Source: an uncultured Alphaproteobacteria bacterium (GTDB lineage Bacteria > Pseudomonadota > Alphaproteobacteria > RF32 > CAG-239). From it: 64,000 nt of DNA. The notes beneath the pieces are model-generated. The model did not search any database. It saw only the letters and a program-made list of their open reading frames with translations, and was not told where the DNA came from. Position 1 is the stretch's first letter. Every line of letters starts with the position of its first letter. Of the stretch, positions 23,987 to 32,510 are shown in pieces. Where the stretch lies: positions 19,958 through 83,957 of the forward strand of contig CAKQSV010000006.1 in the NCBI GenBank assembly GCA_934273635.1. Direction: 5' to 3'. A program made the translations under genes and the position numbers.

Positions 23987-24715
23987 ATGCAGGAAGAAGA
24001 AAGTTTGTTAGACACCGTCAAAACGCTTGTATACGCCGTTTTGATTGCGATTCTTATCAGAACATTTTTGTTTGAACCGTTCAAAATTCCGTCAGGTTCG
24101 ATGTATTCGACCCTCTATGTCGGAGACTTTTTGTTTGTCTCCAAATACACTTACGGCTACTCCAAGCACTCGTTTCCGTTCAGTATTCCGCTGTTTGAAG
24201 GTCGTATCTGGGCAGACACTCCCAAACGCGGCGATGTCGTTGTTTTCAAATTTCCCCAAGACAATCGCACTGATTATATCAAACGTGTTATCGGTCTCCC
24301 CGGCGATAAAATCAAACTGGTTGACGGCCGCCTTTACATCAACGGACAGATTCTCCCGCGCGAAGAAATGGAAGACTTCATCATCCGCGATGCTCAGGGC
24401 AACGCCGAACGCTACCACCAATATGTTGAAACCCTGCCCAATCAGGTCAAGCACAAAATCTTAGAGATTTCAGACAATGAAGAGCAAGACAACATTGATG
24501 AGCTGACCGTTCCCGAGGGTTATTTTTTCGTAATGGGTGACAACCGCGACCGCTCGGACGACAGCCGCGTCAGCGTTGGTTTTGTGCCGTTTGAAAACCT
24601 CATCGGCAAAGCGCGCTTTTTATTCTTCTCGCACAACCCCGACGAGCCGTGGTACAAGCCTTGGGTTTGGCCCAGAAAAATCCGTTGGAGCCGCATTTTC
24701 AGCACAATTCAATAA
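23987..24715 (+). CDS. lepB: signal peptidase I
   Basis: 242 residues. One N-terminal membrane segment (about 11-27) is followed by box B PSGSMYSTL with catalytic Ser38. Box D is YIKRVIGLPGDKI with general-base Lys99. Box E is GDNRDRSDDSR. The protein cleaves Sec signal peptides at the outer face of the inner membrane. It is the first gene of the lepB-rnc-era operon; rnc starts 14 bases after its stop. The C-terminus is longer and more aromatic (WYKPWVWPRKIRW), typical of alphaproteobacterial LepB. Confidence 0.96.
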   Translation: MQEEESLLDTVKTLVYAVLIAILIRTFLFEPFKIPSGSMYSTLYVGDFLFVSKYTYGYSKHSFPFSIPLFEGRIWADTPKRGDVVVFKFPQDNRTDYIKRVIGLPGDKIKLVDGRLYINGQILPREEMEDFIIRDAQGNAERYHQYVETLPNQVKHKILEISDNEEQDNIDELTVPEGYFFVMGDNRDRSDDSRVSVGFVPFENLIGKARFLFFSHNPDEPWYKPWVWPRKIRWSRIFSTIQ

Positions 24716-24729
24716 GAGGACGCCAAACC

Positions 24730-25386
24730 ATGATTGAAGAAGTTGAAAAAAATTTGGGCTATCATTTTCACAATCCCCAACTGCTCAAACAAGCCCTAAC
24801 CCACAGCAGTGTGACATCACATATCGGCAGCAACTACGAGCGGCTTGAGTTTTTAGGCGACCGCGTTTTGGGTGTGGCCATGGCCAGCGCGTTGTTTAAT
24901 GCCTTTCCGCACGAACCGGAAGGCAGCCTGTCTCCGCGCCACACCCGTCTGGTCTGCAAAGAGACGGTTTCCGCCGTGGCGCGTAGTTTGCACCTTGACC
25001 GCTATATTCACGCCGCCACTCCGGATATTAAAGAAAACGAAAACGTGCTTTGCGATGTGTGCGAAGCCGTCATCGGCGCTATTTTTATTGACGCGGGCTG
25101 TCTCAGGGCTTTAGAATTTGTTGATACGCACTGGAAAAACCTGTTGCATAAAGACCTAACGCCGCCCAAAGACCCCAAAACCAAGTTGCAAGAAATTGCC
25201 CACGCGCACGGACACAGCACCCCGATTTATGAGCAGATTTCTCGTTCCGGTAGTGAGCATGAACCCACTTTTGTAATGTGTGTTAAAATCGACGACCTGC
25301 CGCCCCAGAGTGGCGAAGGTCACAACAAAAAACTGGCCGAACAAATGGCCGCCTCAAAAATGATTGCTTTGTTGGAGAACAAATAA
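24730..25386 (+). CDS. rnc: ribonuclease III
   Basis: 218 residues from ATG 24730; the longer open frame upstream runs inside lepB. The catalytic signature ERLEFLGDRVLG has Glu37, Glu40 and Asp44. A second metal site includes DVCEAVIGAIFIDAG (Asp and Glu at about 107-113). A double-stranded RNA-binding domain occupies about 143-216 (DPKTKLQEIAHAHG onward, ending AEQMAASKMIALLE). It cleaves double-stranded RNA in rRNA maturation and RNA decay. The stop overlaps the era start by one base. Confidence 0.97.
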   Translation: MIEEVEKNLGYHFHNPQLLKQALTHSSVTSHIGSNYERLEFLGDRVLGVAMASALFNAFPHEPEGSLSPRHTRLVCKETVSAVARSLHLDRYIHAATPDIKENENVLCDVCEAVIGAIFIDAGCLRALEFVDTHWKNLLHKDLTPPKDPKTKLQEIAHAHGHSTPIYEQISRSGSEHEPTFVMCVKIDDLPPQSGEGHNKKLAEQMAASKMIALLENK

Positions 25387-26300
25387 TGCCGCAAAATCAA
25401 ACCGAGTGCCCCACCCGTTGCGGTTATGTTGCCCTTATCGGCGCGCCCAATGCCGGCAAATCCACCATCACCAACAACTTTGTCGGTAGCAAAGTGTCTA
25501 TTGTTTCACCCAAAGTGCAAACCACCCGCACACAAGTGAAAGGCATTGGCATTTATAACAATACGCAAATCATTTTTTTAGACACCCCCGGAATTTTCAA
25601 ACCCAAAAGAAAACTTGACAAAGCCATGGTCACCTCCGCTTGGGGCGGTGTAGCCGATGCCGACATCACGGTTTTGGTGGTAGACGCCAAGCGTGGTTTT
25701 GATGACGAAACACAATCAATTATCGCCAAACTGAAAAAGCAAAAAATTCCGGCGCTGTTGGTGTTGAACAAGGTTGACGAGCTCCCCAACAAAGAAAAAC
25801 TGTTGGAGCTGAGCCTCAAACTCAATCAAGCGTATGATTTTAAAGAAACGTTTATGATTTCGGCCCTCACCGGCAAAAATACCGATGACTTTTATCAATA
25901 TCTGGCCGACAACCTCCCTTGCAGCCCGTGGTATTATCCTGAAGACCAAATCTCGGATATGCCCCTGCGCCTGTTGGCGGCGGAGATCGTGCGCGAAAAA
26001 TTGTTTCTCTACCTCCGGCAGGAGATTCCTTACGCCTTAACGGTCGAACCCGAACTTTGGGAACATAAGGACGACGGCTCAATCCGCGCAGAGATTACAA
26101 TTTATGTAGAGAAAGACAATCAAAAAATCATTATTCTCGGCAAAGGCGGCAATATGATAAAAAAAATCGGTCAGTCCGCCCGTACCGAACTTGAAAAATT
26201 GTTGGAAGAACGTATTCACCTGTTTTTATTTGTAAAAGTCCGCCCGAATTGGGGGAACGACAAAGAACGTTACGATATCTGGGGCTTAAAAATGGAATAA
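25386..26300 (+). CDS. era: GTPase Era
   Basis: 304 residues. The G1 box is GAPNAGKS (residues 19-26), G3 DTPGIF, and G4 NKVDELP, followed by the GTPase C-terminal part. A KH RNA-binding domain covers about 215-300 (KIIILGKGGNMIKKIGQSART). Era binds 16S rRNA near its 3' end and helps 30S assembly. The start overlaps the rnc stop (TAATG), indicating translational coupling. The operon ends before tRNA-Arg. Confidence 0.97.
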   Translation: MPQNQTECPTRCGYVALIGAPNAGKSTITNNFVGSKVSIVSPKVQTTRTQVKGIGIYNNTQIIFLDTPGIFKPKRKLDKAMVTSAWGGVADADITVLVVDAKRGFDDETQSIIAKLKKQKIPALLVLNKVDELPNKEKLLELSLKLNQAYDFKETFMISALTGKNTDDFYQYLADNLPCSPWYYPEDQISDMPLRLLAAEIVREKLFLYLRQEIPYALTVEPELWEHKDDGSIRAEITIYVEKDNQKIIILGKGGNMIKKIGQSARTELEKLLEERIHLFLFVKVRPNWGNDKERYDIWGLKME

Positions 26301-26344
26301 CCCGCCGCTCAAATATGCGGAAAATTAAGGAAAAATCAAAAAAA

Positions 26345-26422
26345 ATGGCGTGCCCGACGGGGGTCGAACCCATAACCTTTGGCGTCGGAGGCCAACACTC
26401 TATCCAATTGAGCTACGGGCAC
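26345..26422 (-). tRNA. tRNA-Arg (anticodon CCG)
   Basis: Minus strand. The acceptor stem is GTGCCCG/CGGGCAC. The D-arm is GCTCAATTGGATAAGAG, and the anticodon stem TTGGC/GCCAA encloses CTCCGAC, giving anticodon CCG. The T-arm has loop TTCGACC, the discriminator is G, and CCA is encoded. It is 78 bases long and matches the proteobacterial tRNA-Arg(CCG) layout. Confidence 0.93.
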
Positions 26423-26517
26423 AGCCTTAACAAACAAGCTATTAATAGCCCATATTTTTTTAATTTTCCAGCAAAATTTTACCCCTGAACATAACTTTTT
26501 GCTTTGCCTAAAAAAAC

Positions 26518-26546
26518 TTGACGGACCCGTTTTAAGATTATAGATT
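26518..26546 (+). promoter_or_regulatory. promoter of the MATE transporter gene
   Basis: -35 TTGACG (26518-26523), 17-base spacer, -10 TAGATT (26541-26546). The predicted leader is about 25 bases. Confidence 0.65.
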
Positions 26547-26576
26547 GTCCGACTATTACCCACAAACGACGAGAAT

Positions 26577-27914
26577 ATGATGTTTCAAAAACTGAACAAA
26601 AATACCAAATTGTTTTTATCTTATGTTTTACCTTCGATGATTGGTATGTTGATCGTCGGCTCATACAGCATTATCGACACCATTTTCATCGGTCGCAGTT
26701 CCGGCGAACTCGGATTAGCCTCGGTGGCTGTCACCTGGCCGTTGGTTATGTTGTTCGGCGCTATCGGCGATATGTTCGGCACCGGCGCCGCCATCATCAT
26801 TGCGCAGTCGCGCGGCAGTGGCAACATCAAACACGCGCGCCGTATTTTTGGCAATATGCTTTACCTGCAAATTTTGTTCAGCTTAGGGCTTATGGCAGGT
26901 ATTTATTTTAATTTACCCAAAATTCTTGTCCTGTTTGGTGCCAAACCCGAGCTGATGTCCGGCGCAGTCAGCTATTCAACGATTCTCATTTTCGGCAGCA
27001 CCGCCTGCATGCTGATGATGGCGGTTTCTTCCGTCATCCGCAACGACGGACGCCCTGTGCTCTCCATGTGGCTGACCATTATCGGCTTGTTGCTCAACAT
27101 TGTGCTTGATTATATTTTCATTTTCACCCTCAACGGCGGAATTATCGGCGCCGCTTATGCCACCGTTGTGTCGCAAGCGTTTATTGCCGTTGCCGGCTTG
27201 TGCTACTTTGCCTTGCCCTGCACCGACTTGCGCTTTGGCGCCGATATGTTGGGCTTTTCGTTTCAACACATGCGCCAAATCACAATCAACGGCATCCCCT
27301 CTTTGGGCAACCAACTGTCAATCATCGCCATGCTGTTTTTCCATAACTACCAGTCCTTAAAATATGGCAGCATCGACGGTCTGGCGGCTTATACTTTTAT
27401 CGGCACGGTGGAATCTCTCGGCTCGTTGCTGATGACAGGTCTGTCACTTGGCGTGCAACCTCTGGTGGCTTATTTGTACGGGCGCAAAAACTTCCGCCGT
27501 CAAAATATTATGGGCAACATGGGCTATTATACCGCTTTTGTTTTGGGAATTCTCCTGATGTTTGTCTCTTTTGCCGGACACAATATTTTTCCGGCTTGGT
27601 TTAATCTGAACGGTCAGGCGGCGCAACTCGCCTCCCATGGTTTGATTATCAGCTCCACGGCATTTGTCTTGCTCGGGGTCATCCGCGTTGCCGGATATTA
27701 TTATCAAGCCACGGGCAAAATCTCAGCCTCGTCTCTGCTCATTTACGGCGATGCATTTTTTGCCCTGCCTTTGTGCTTGTTTACCCTACCGCTGTGGTTC
27801 GGCTTAGACGGTGTCTGGCTCTCAATGCCGCTCTCCCGCGTGATTTTGTTTGCCTACGTCTGCTACCTCTGGTTTGCCCCTCACCACAAAAAAATTGCAC
27901 CCTCTCAGGGATAA
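26577..27914 (+). CDS. MATE family efflux transporter
   Basis: 445 residues with twelve predicted membrane segments in two related halves. The first half begins LSYVLPSMIGMLIVGSYSIIDTIFIGRSSGELGLASVAVTWP, the family N-terminal pattern, with the GDMFGTGAA block. MATE proteins export drugs or metabolites in exchange for sodium or protons. Tandem ATGs at 26577 and 26580 are both possible starts. It stands alone, with its own promoter. The substrate is not predictable. It is the last clear core gene before the insertion boundary. Confidence 0.93.
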   Translation: MMFQKLNKNTKLFLSYVLPSMIGMLIVGSYSIIDTIFIGRSSGELGLASVAVTWPLVMLFGAIGDMFGTGAAIIIAQSRGSGNIKHARRIFGNMLYLQILFSLGLMAGIYFNLPKILVLFGAKPELMSGAVSYSTILIFGSTACMLMMAVSSVIRNDGRPVLSMWLTIIGLLLNIVLDYIFIFTLNGGIIGAAYATVVSQAFIAVAGLCYFALPCTDLRFGADMLGFSFQHMRQITINGIPSLGNQLSIIAMLFFHNYQSLKYGSIDGLAAYTFIGTVESLGSLLMTGLSLGVQPLVAYLYGRKNFRRQNIMGNMGYYTAFVLGILLMFVSFAGHNIFPAWFNLNGQAAQLASHGLIISSTAFVLLGVIRVAGYYYQATGKISASSLLIYGDAFFALPLCLFTLPLWFGLDGVWLSMPLSRVILFAYVCYLWFAPHHKKIAPSQG

Positions 27915-27921
27915 ATTACGG

Positions 27922-27963
27922 GTAAAAAAAATAAGGGTGTGCAATTTCTCGCAAACCCTTGAA
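27922..27963 (-). terminator. terminator downstream of the tRNA-Thr remnant
   Basis: On the minus strand, AAGGGTTTGC / GCACACCCTT forms an imperfect hairpin followed by a run of eight T residues. It lies directly after the CCA end of the tRNA-Thr fragment, as expected for the original tRNA terminator. Confidence 0.65.
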
Positions 27964-27970
27964 AACTCTA

Positions 27971-28017
27971 TGGTGCCGACAGAGAGACTTGAACTCCCGA
28001 CCCACTGATTACAAATC
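27971..28017 (-). pseudogene. 3' half of a tRNA-Thr gene (candidate attachment site)
   Basis: 47 bases identical at 45 positions to 30520-30566, the 3' half (anticodon loop to CCA) of the intact tRNA-Thr(TGT), but on the opposite strand. The match stops sharply in the anticodon arm; the sequence beyond it is unrelated, so the 5' half is missing. A tRNA 3' remnant with its terminator is the usual scar of site-specific integration. Its 3' acceptor strand TGTCGGC predicts a lost 5' strand GCCGACA, which differs from the intact copy (GCCAACA), so the intact gene is not its reconstituted partner. Confidence 0.75.
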
Positions 28018-28169
28018 CACTAAGCTGTTGATTTTACATAATATTAACCTGTTGTTTTTAAATAAAAAATCGTTAGCCGGCAAAGGTTACAAGCAATTTT
28101 TCCAAATTTTAAACACATTTAAACTGCGTGTTGGAATCGCTAACTGTATGTACTACACTCACTCGGCAC

Positions 28170-30311
28170 TCACTTATGAAACAACCTTAAGAACTCACGA
28201 TATGTTGCATAAAGATTGTGAGTTCCATAATTAGTGTGCATAAAATTTACTATCATTTTTACGAAGTCGTTGATACTGCGTTCTCTGTTAATCATGGTAA
28301 TTAAAAATGGAATATTCAAAAATATTGTATCTATTTCTCGTTCTTTATTCTTATTAATTTCAACCAATTTCGAGAAAATGGCAGAAATATTTTCAATACT
28401 TTTATTTAGATTCGAAAAATCCTTTTCAAATTTTAATATTACATTAGCAAACCTATCCTTATACATTTCTTCTGTTTTAAGATTAAAATGTATATTATGT
28501 GCAAAAAAGCGACAAGAAGCACTTACTAATTGAGGTTCTTGTAATCCTTGATAATCAAATAAAGATACAATACATTTTATTATTCTTCTATTATTTTTGT
28601 AGATTCTAGTTCCGTTGGTTAACTCAAAATACCCCTTTTTATGAATGATAAAATCGTCCCAAGTAAGTTGTTCTAAAGCATTGACCATAGACATACTTAA
28701 ATCAGACAAAATATTTACATTATTTCCTAATGCCGCATTTGTCGTAATAGGCTTATTTTTTATCTGCATAATAAGTAAACAATCTTTTGTTCCAATAAGA
28801 CAATCAATTTCGCCAAGTTCTTTTTTTACATTTAATTCATTTCTTATATCTTTAGATATTTTGTATTCAACATTTTTTAATATGAGATTTTCATCTGTAT
28901 GAGACAATTTTTCTAATTTATTAAAAATCAATTCTTCACTTTCATGTCCTAGTTTTTTTGAAACATAAAGGGGATCTTCTTTAGTATTTAATTTTTCCCG
29001 AACAATAGAATAAATATTTTCAAAAAGTGCGTATAATGCAATATTGTAATTTAGAAAAAGCAACTTATTATTCTTTAACTGAATAAACGGTTTACAATAT
29101 ATAGATTTAGAAAATTGGAAAGTACTATCATTAGGATCTTTATAATCTTTATTAATTTTATCAGCATCGATTATATACTCATCAATGCTTTCTATAAATG
29201 GTAATTCATTTTTATTAAATATTACGATTCCATTTGTTTTTTTATTGATGATAAAATTAGCTAACTGTTTAGTTTCTTGTATTTTTGCATATACATCACT
29301 GTTTTCTATGATTACCCACCTAAATAATTCATCAATAAAGCAGTTAAATTGCTCAAAAGATAACTGTCTTGGATTGAAAACAAAATTAAAAAGAGTTGTT
29401 CTAGAGATAAAATCAAGATAATTATCGGGTTCAATAAATATTAAAGGATAGTACGTTTCTAAATTATAACAGGCAATATATGCTCGTACGATGTTTTGTA
29501 GCTTCTCCCATAATATATCTTGCATTATAGGTGTTAGCTGTTTAGGTACATCATTTAAATGCTTAAGCGATAAATTTAGTAAATAAAGCCAACAAATTCT
29601 TGCCGGGCGTTTACTTGGTATAGTGCTTGTAATTTGAGGAATAATAATGTAATCCAATTTTTCATTATATGATTTATTTAATTGCCGAACGCATATTTCT
29701 GTTACACCTAAACCACCTAAACAAGAAATAAGATTTTCGATTTCTTTAACAATTTCTTTATCTGGAAGTTGGATGAATTTGCTAGATTTATATGTAATTT
29801 CGAATTTATAACCCTTTAATTCCTTTATCGCTAAAGCTACATTTCGTGTAACCTCTGAAATTTGACTATATGTATATATTGGATATTTTTTTACGATGAT
29901 ATACGCCAACTCAAGAATGTTATGCCAAGTTGGAGAATCAAAAGATTTTATTTTATATAATAACAAAGGATTAACCTTTTGATTATTGCATTTAGTTATA
30001 TAGCTTCTGAAGCAGTCAAAAATATATTGTAATATTGATCTCTGTTGTAGATTATCTTCATTTTCGATAAGATTACGAAATTCTAATTCCTCTTTTATTT
30101 GTTGTAATTGAGCTATGTCCTCTCCGTCCCCATCATATAAAGATGTGTGAATTAGATTTTCCATATCATTTTTCAAGTCTTCTATATTATTAATTGTAGC
30201 AGATACACCTAAATAAGATAACAGTTCGCACGGTTCGTTAATTAACTTTTCTATCTCATCAAATCGTATTTGATTATAGGTATTTACATATTTGTCTAAA
30301 GTTAACTCCAA
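28170..30311 (-). CDS. large AT-rich protein with PD-(D/E)xK nuclease-like core, possible defence gene
   Basis: 713 residues. The start is a TTG at 30311 with GGAG six bases upstream; no ATG is available nearby. The first about 400 residues are helical and Leu/Ile/Asn-rich without known motifs. Residues about 455-520 look like a restriction-endonuclease-fold core: GHESEELIFNKLEKL (helix with Glu), then GEIDCLIG with Asp503, then LLIMQIK with Gln516-x-Lys518. A helical C-terminal part follows. It is the only gene between the tRNA-Thr remnant and the intact tRNA-Thr, and is visibly more AT-rich than the core genes, which suggests transfer. The family is not recognised. The nuclease reading is an inference from motif spacing. 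Confidence 0.62.
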   Translation of the reverse strand: MELTLDKYVNTYNQIRFDEIEKLINEPCELLSYLGVSATINNIEDLKNDMENLIHTSLYDGDGEDIAQLQQIKEELEFRNLIENEDNLQQRSILQYIFDCFRSYITKCNNQKVNPLLLYKIKSFDSPTWHNILELAYIIVKKYPIYTYSQISEVTRNVALAIKELKGYKFEITYKSSKFIQLPDKEIVKEIENLISCLGGLGVTEICVRQLNKSYNEKLDYIIIPQITSTIPSKRPARICWLYLLNLSLKHLNDVPKQLTPIMQDILWEKLQNIVRAYIACYNLETYYPLIFIEPDNYLDFISRTTLFNFVFNPRQLSFEQFNCFIDELFRWVIIENSDVYAKIQETKQLANFIINKKTNGIVIFNKNELPFIESIDEYIIDADKINKDYKDPNDSTFQFSKSIYCKPFIQLKNNKLLFLNYNIALYALFENIYSIVREKLNTKEDPLYVSKKLGHESEELIFNKLEKLSHTDENLILKNVEYKISKDIRNELNVKKELGEIDCLIGTKDCLLIMQIKNKPITTNAALGNNVNILSDLSMSMVNALEQLTWDDFIIHKKGYFELTNGTRIYKNNRRIIKCIVSLFDYQGLQEPQLVSASCRFFAHNIHFNLKTEEMYKDRFANVILKFEKDFSNLNKSIENISAIFSKLVEINKNKEREIDTIFLNIPFLITMINRERSINDFVKMIVNFMHTNYGTHNLYATYREFLRLFHK

Positions 30312-30386
30312 TTTTATCTCCGCTATTTTGCTATATCCTACAACAACTTATAGAACGCAGAATTGGTTTAAAACCGTATTTCATCA

Positions 30387-30409
30387 TATCAAAACTATAT
30401 ATTTTGATA
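30387..30409. promoter_or_regulatory. palindrome, possible operator
   Basis: Perfect 8-base arms TATCAAAA / TTTTGATA separated by 7 bases, about 75 bases upstream of the 713-aa gene and about 80 bases upstream of tRNA-Thr. The spacing fits a dimeric regulator site; no regulator is assigned. Confidence 0.35.
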
Positions 30410-30446
30410 CAACAATAAAAAATATAAACAAACAACAAAAAAGTTA

Positions 30447-30475
30447 TTGACATTCAAAAATGTACACTATATAAG
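30447..30475 (+). promoter_or_regulatory. promoter of tRNA-Thr
   Basis: TTGACA (30447-30452), 17-base spacer, TATAAG (30470-30475). It is 15 bases before the mature tRNA 5' end. Confidence 0.7.
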
Positions 30476-30490
30476 GAGTTTCAGTTGATT

Positions 30491-30566
30491 GCCAACATAG
30501 CTCAGTTGGTAGAGCTACTGATTTGTAATCAGTGGGTCGGGAGTTCGAGTCTCTCTGTTGGCACCA
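30491..30566 (+). tRNA. tRNA-Thr (anticodon TGT)
   Basis: A complete cloverleaf. The acceptor stem is GCCAACA/TGTTGGC. The D-arm is TAGCTCAGTTGGTAGAGC, and the anticodon stem ACTGA/TCAGT encloses TTTGTAA, giving anticodon TGT. The T-loop is TTCGAGT, the discriminator is A, and CCA is encoded. It reads ACA and, with modification, ACG. It has its own promoter and terminator. Confidence 0.94.
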
Positions 30567-30572
30567 TTTAAT

Positions 30573-30599
30573 CCCTTGGTTTTCCAAGGGTTTTGTTTT
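30573..30599 (+). terminator. tRNA-Thr terminator
   Basis: Perfect 7-bp stem CCCTTGG / CCAAGGG with a TTTT loop followed by TTTTGTTTT. Confidence 0.85.
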
Positions 30600-30838
30600 A
30601 TCTGGGATAAATAAATTTTACCCATATATTTTCTGGGGTGAGTGAAATCTACAAACATATACGCTGAACCCATTGAAATATATATACTTTCTTTCAAATT
30701 CGTGTGAGCGGTAAAGCTATATACAAGCATAGGTTGTTTAAAAGTTATTTTTAGCATTTTATGATTGAATTTCAAGAAGACCAACTTTATGATGGATTGT
30801 AACCAATAATTTAAAATGTTACAAAAGAAAGGACGAAT

Positions 30839-31549
30839 ATGGCTTTTCCCACTAAAATGTATTTTTCTTTAAGTGAAGTTTCCGCAAGATGGCATAGACA
30901 AACTAAAGATGTCGAATATTGTATAGAGAATGGTCTTCTTAATGCCCATATTAAAGTTTGTTCTGTAAAACTTACTTCAAATATGCTTTTAAACAAATTT
31001 CCTCATAATTCTCAAGAAATATATGAATATACCGGTTGTAAACGTATAACGCCTGAAGATTGCCATATTTTATTTCGTCACTATAAACGGCAAGTTAGCG
31101 AATTTATTTCCAGCGATGATACCCAAAGAGAAAAATTAGTTTTTCCTGAGAAAATAACAATAAAAAAGGTAGATTTGATGATTCTTCTTTGCGATTTAAA
31201 ACAATTTGAAGAAAAATACCAATTAAAATATGAAGAACAAGAACTCCCATTATGGAATAATAATGCCTCATCATCAGAAATCGCAGTCAATAATGATTGC
31301 GATTTTTTTTATATTGGAAATACTCTTTATTCTTTCGGACACATCCAAGCAAAAATAATTCGAGAACTGCATAAAGCAGCACAATCTCCCAACCCTTGGC
31401 TTTTAGGAAAGAATTTGTTAATAGATAGCGGTGCGAGAACACAACATTTAAAAGATTTATTTAAATCTCATCCAATATTACCCCGAATAAAATATCGGGC
31501 AAAAGGTTATTACAGTTTGTCTTTAGAAAAGTTGTCCACAAATAGCTAA
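30839..31549 (+). CDS. prophage-edge hypothetical protein (236 aa)
   Basis: An AAAGGACG box precedes the ATG. The N-terminus (KMYFSLSEVSARWHRQTKDVEYCIENGLLNAHI) looks like a helix-turn-helix of the MerR/excisionase type that reads a column of DNA-binding residues. The C-terminal part (GHIQAKIIRELHKAAQ... LKDLFKSHPIL) resembles a winged-helix domain used in phage regulators. It is the first gene on the prophage side of tRNA-Thr. I would call it a probable DNA-binding regulator of the left end; no enzymatic motif is visible. Confidence 0.6.
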   Translation: MAFPTKMYFSLSEVSARWHRQTKDVEYCIENGLLNAHIKVCSVKLTSNMLLNKFPHNSQEIYEYTGCKRITPEDCHILFRHYKRQVSEFISSDDTQREKLVFPEKITIKKVDLMILLCDLKQFEEKYQLKYEEQELPLWNNNASSSEIAVNNDCDFFYIGNTLYSFGHIQAKIIRELHKAAQSPNPWLLGKNLLIDSGARTQHLKDLFKSHPILPRIKYRAKGYYSLSLEKLSTNS

Positions 31550-31570
31550 CCCTTAAAGTCTGAATTTAAC

Positions 31571-31670
31571 TCGGACATAAATCCGACTGTTTTTTACTTA
31601 TCAAAACAGTTTGGATGTTTAACTCTGTCGTATATCCGATTCTATCATATCCAGCGTCATACTTATCCGA
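31571..31670 (+). promoter_or_regulatory. repeated ATCCGA motif, possible operator cluster
   Basis: ATCCGA occurs at 31581, 31634 and 31665, and the first copy forms an inverted pair with TCGGA at 31571 (TCGGA, 6 bases, TCCGA). These sites lie in the gap upstream of the small HTH gene at 31738, where an operator region is expected. Confidence 0.35.
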
Positions 31671-31737
31671 CTACAAAATTCAAAATATATTCTTCAAAAT
31701 TTTGCTGTAAACACAACAAAATTTTAAGAGGAAAATT

Positions 31738-31962
31738 ATGACAGATGTTAATTCTAATACTTATCTAACGACAAAAGAGCTTTCTAAGCGTTGGAAAATC
31801 AACCCAAATACAATAGAACATTGGCGTACTCAAGGATTCGGCCCTGAATTTATAAGGATTGGACGTAAGATATTATACTCATTAGACAGTATTATCGCTT
31901 TTGAGAATAAGAGAAAAGCCCAAAATACGGCAGAAAACAAGCAATCTCTGTTATCTGCGTAA
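31738..31962 (+). CDS. small helix-turn-helix protein (AlpA/excisionase-like)
   Basis: 74 residues; AAGAGGAAA precedes the ATG. The sequence LTTKELSKRWKINPNTIEHWRTQGFGPEFIRIGRKILY is a classic HTH_17 fold: recognition helix followed by the GxGPxFxxxGRxxxY wing. Such proteins are phage excisionases or regulators. In this position it is likely a left-end regulator or directionality factor, although no integrase is visible in the window. Confidence 0.8.
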   Translation: MTDVNSNTYLTTKELSKRWKINPNTIEHWRTQGFGPEFIRIGRKILYSLDSIIAFENKRKAQNTAENKQSLLSA

Positions 31963-31967
31963 TTGCC

Positions 31968-32510
31968 ATGAGCGGTTGGATAAAACTTCATAGAAAAATT
32001 ACAGAATGGGAATGGTATAGCGATGCAAATACCTTTCGTGTGTTTATGCACCTTTTACTAACAGCTAATTATGAAGACAAGCGGTGGCGCAATATTGATG
32101 TAAAACGCGGTCAAATCATAACCGGCAGAATGGAGCTTGCGCAAACATTAAGGTTAAGTGAACGCCAGATACGAACGGCTTTGGATAAACTCAAAATGTC
32201 CGGTGTTATAACCATCAAAACGACCAACCAGTATTCGCTGATAACTGTTGAAAATTATAGCTGTTTTCAAAATCTTTCTGCTGAAAATGTCCAGCCAAAA
32301 GTAATCCAATCTACCAACCTGAAGTCCGCTGAAAGTCCATCTGATAGCCAACAAAGAGTCCGGACAGTGTCCACGACTCAAGAAGATAAGAATTTAAAAA
32401 CTAAAATATCCTCATTACATTCGGACATTTTATCAAAAAGTTCTCAAAAACCGGTTACATCAAAGAAAATGAGCTTTGCGGATTTGTTGAAATCCAAGGG
32501 GATAGCATAA
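31968..32510 (+). CDS. phage replication-organiser-like protein with winged helix (180 aa)
   Basis: The N-terminal domain (GWIKLHRKITEWEWYSDANTFRVFMHLLLTANYEDKRW) followed by GQIITGRMELAQTLRLSERQIRTALDKLKMSGVI is the winged-helix module common to phage replication initiators and DnaD-like proteins. A Ser/Lys/Gln-rich linker and a short conserved tail (MSFADLLKSKGIA) follow. It begins five bases after the HTH gene and overlaps the next gene by one base, so the three are one operon. It probably acts in prophage DNA replication. Confidence 0.72.
   Translation: MSGWIKLHRKITEWEWYSDANTFRVFMHLLLTANYEDKRWRNIDVKRGQIITGRMELAQTLRLSERQIRTALDKLKMSGVITIKTTNQYSLITVENYSCFQNLSAENVQPKVIQSTNLKSAESPSDSQQRVRTVSTTQEDKNLKTKISSLHSDILSKSSQKPVTSKKMSFADLLKSKGIA

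Noticed and set aside
27959..28234. 91-residue frame beginning in the tRNA-Thr remnant
   Set aside because: The first 20 residues translate the tRNA fragment and the rest lacks any domain or ribosome site.
27971..30566. Simple attL/attR pair for the single-gene island
   Set aside because: The two tRNA-Thr matches are in inverted orientation and their acceptor stems differ, so direct integration between them does not explain the layout.
30515..30784. 89-residue minus frame overlapping tRNA-Thr
   Set aside because: Its C-terminus is the antisense of the tRNA; no support otherwise.
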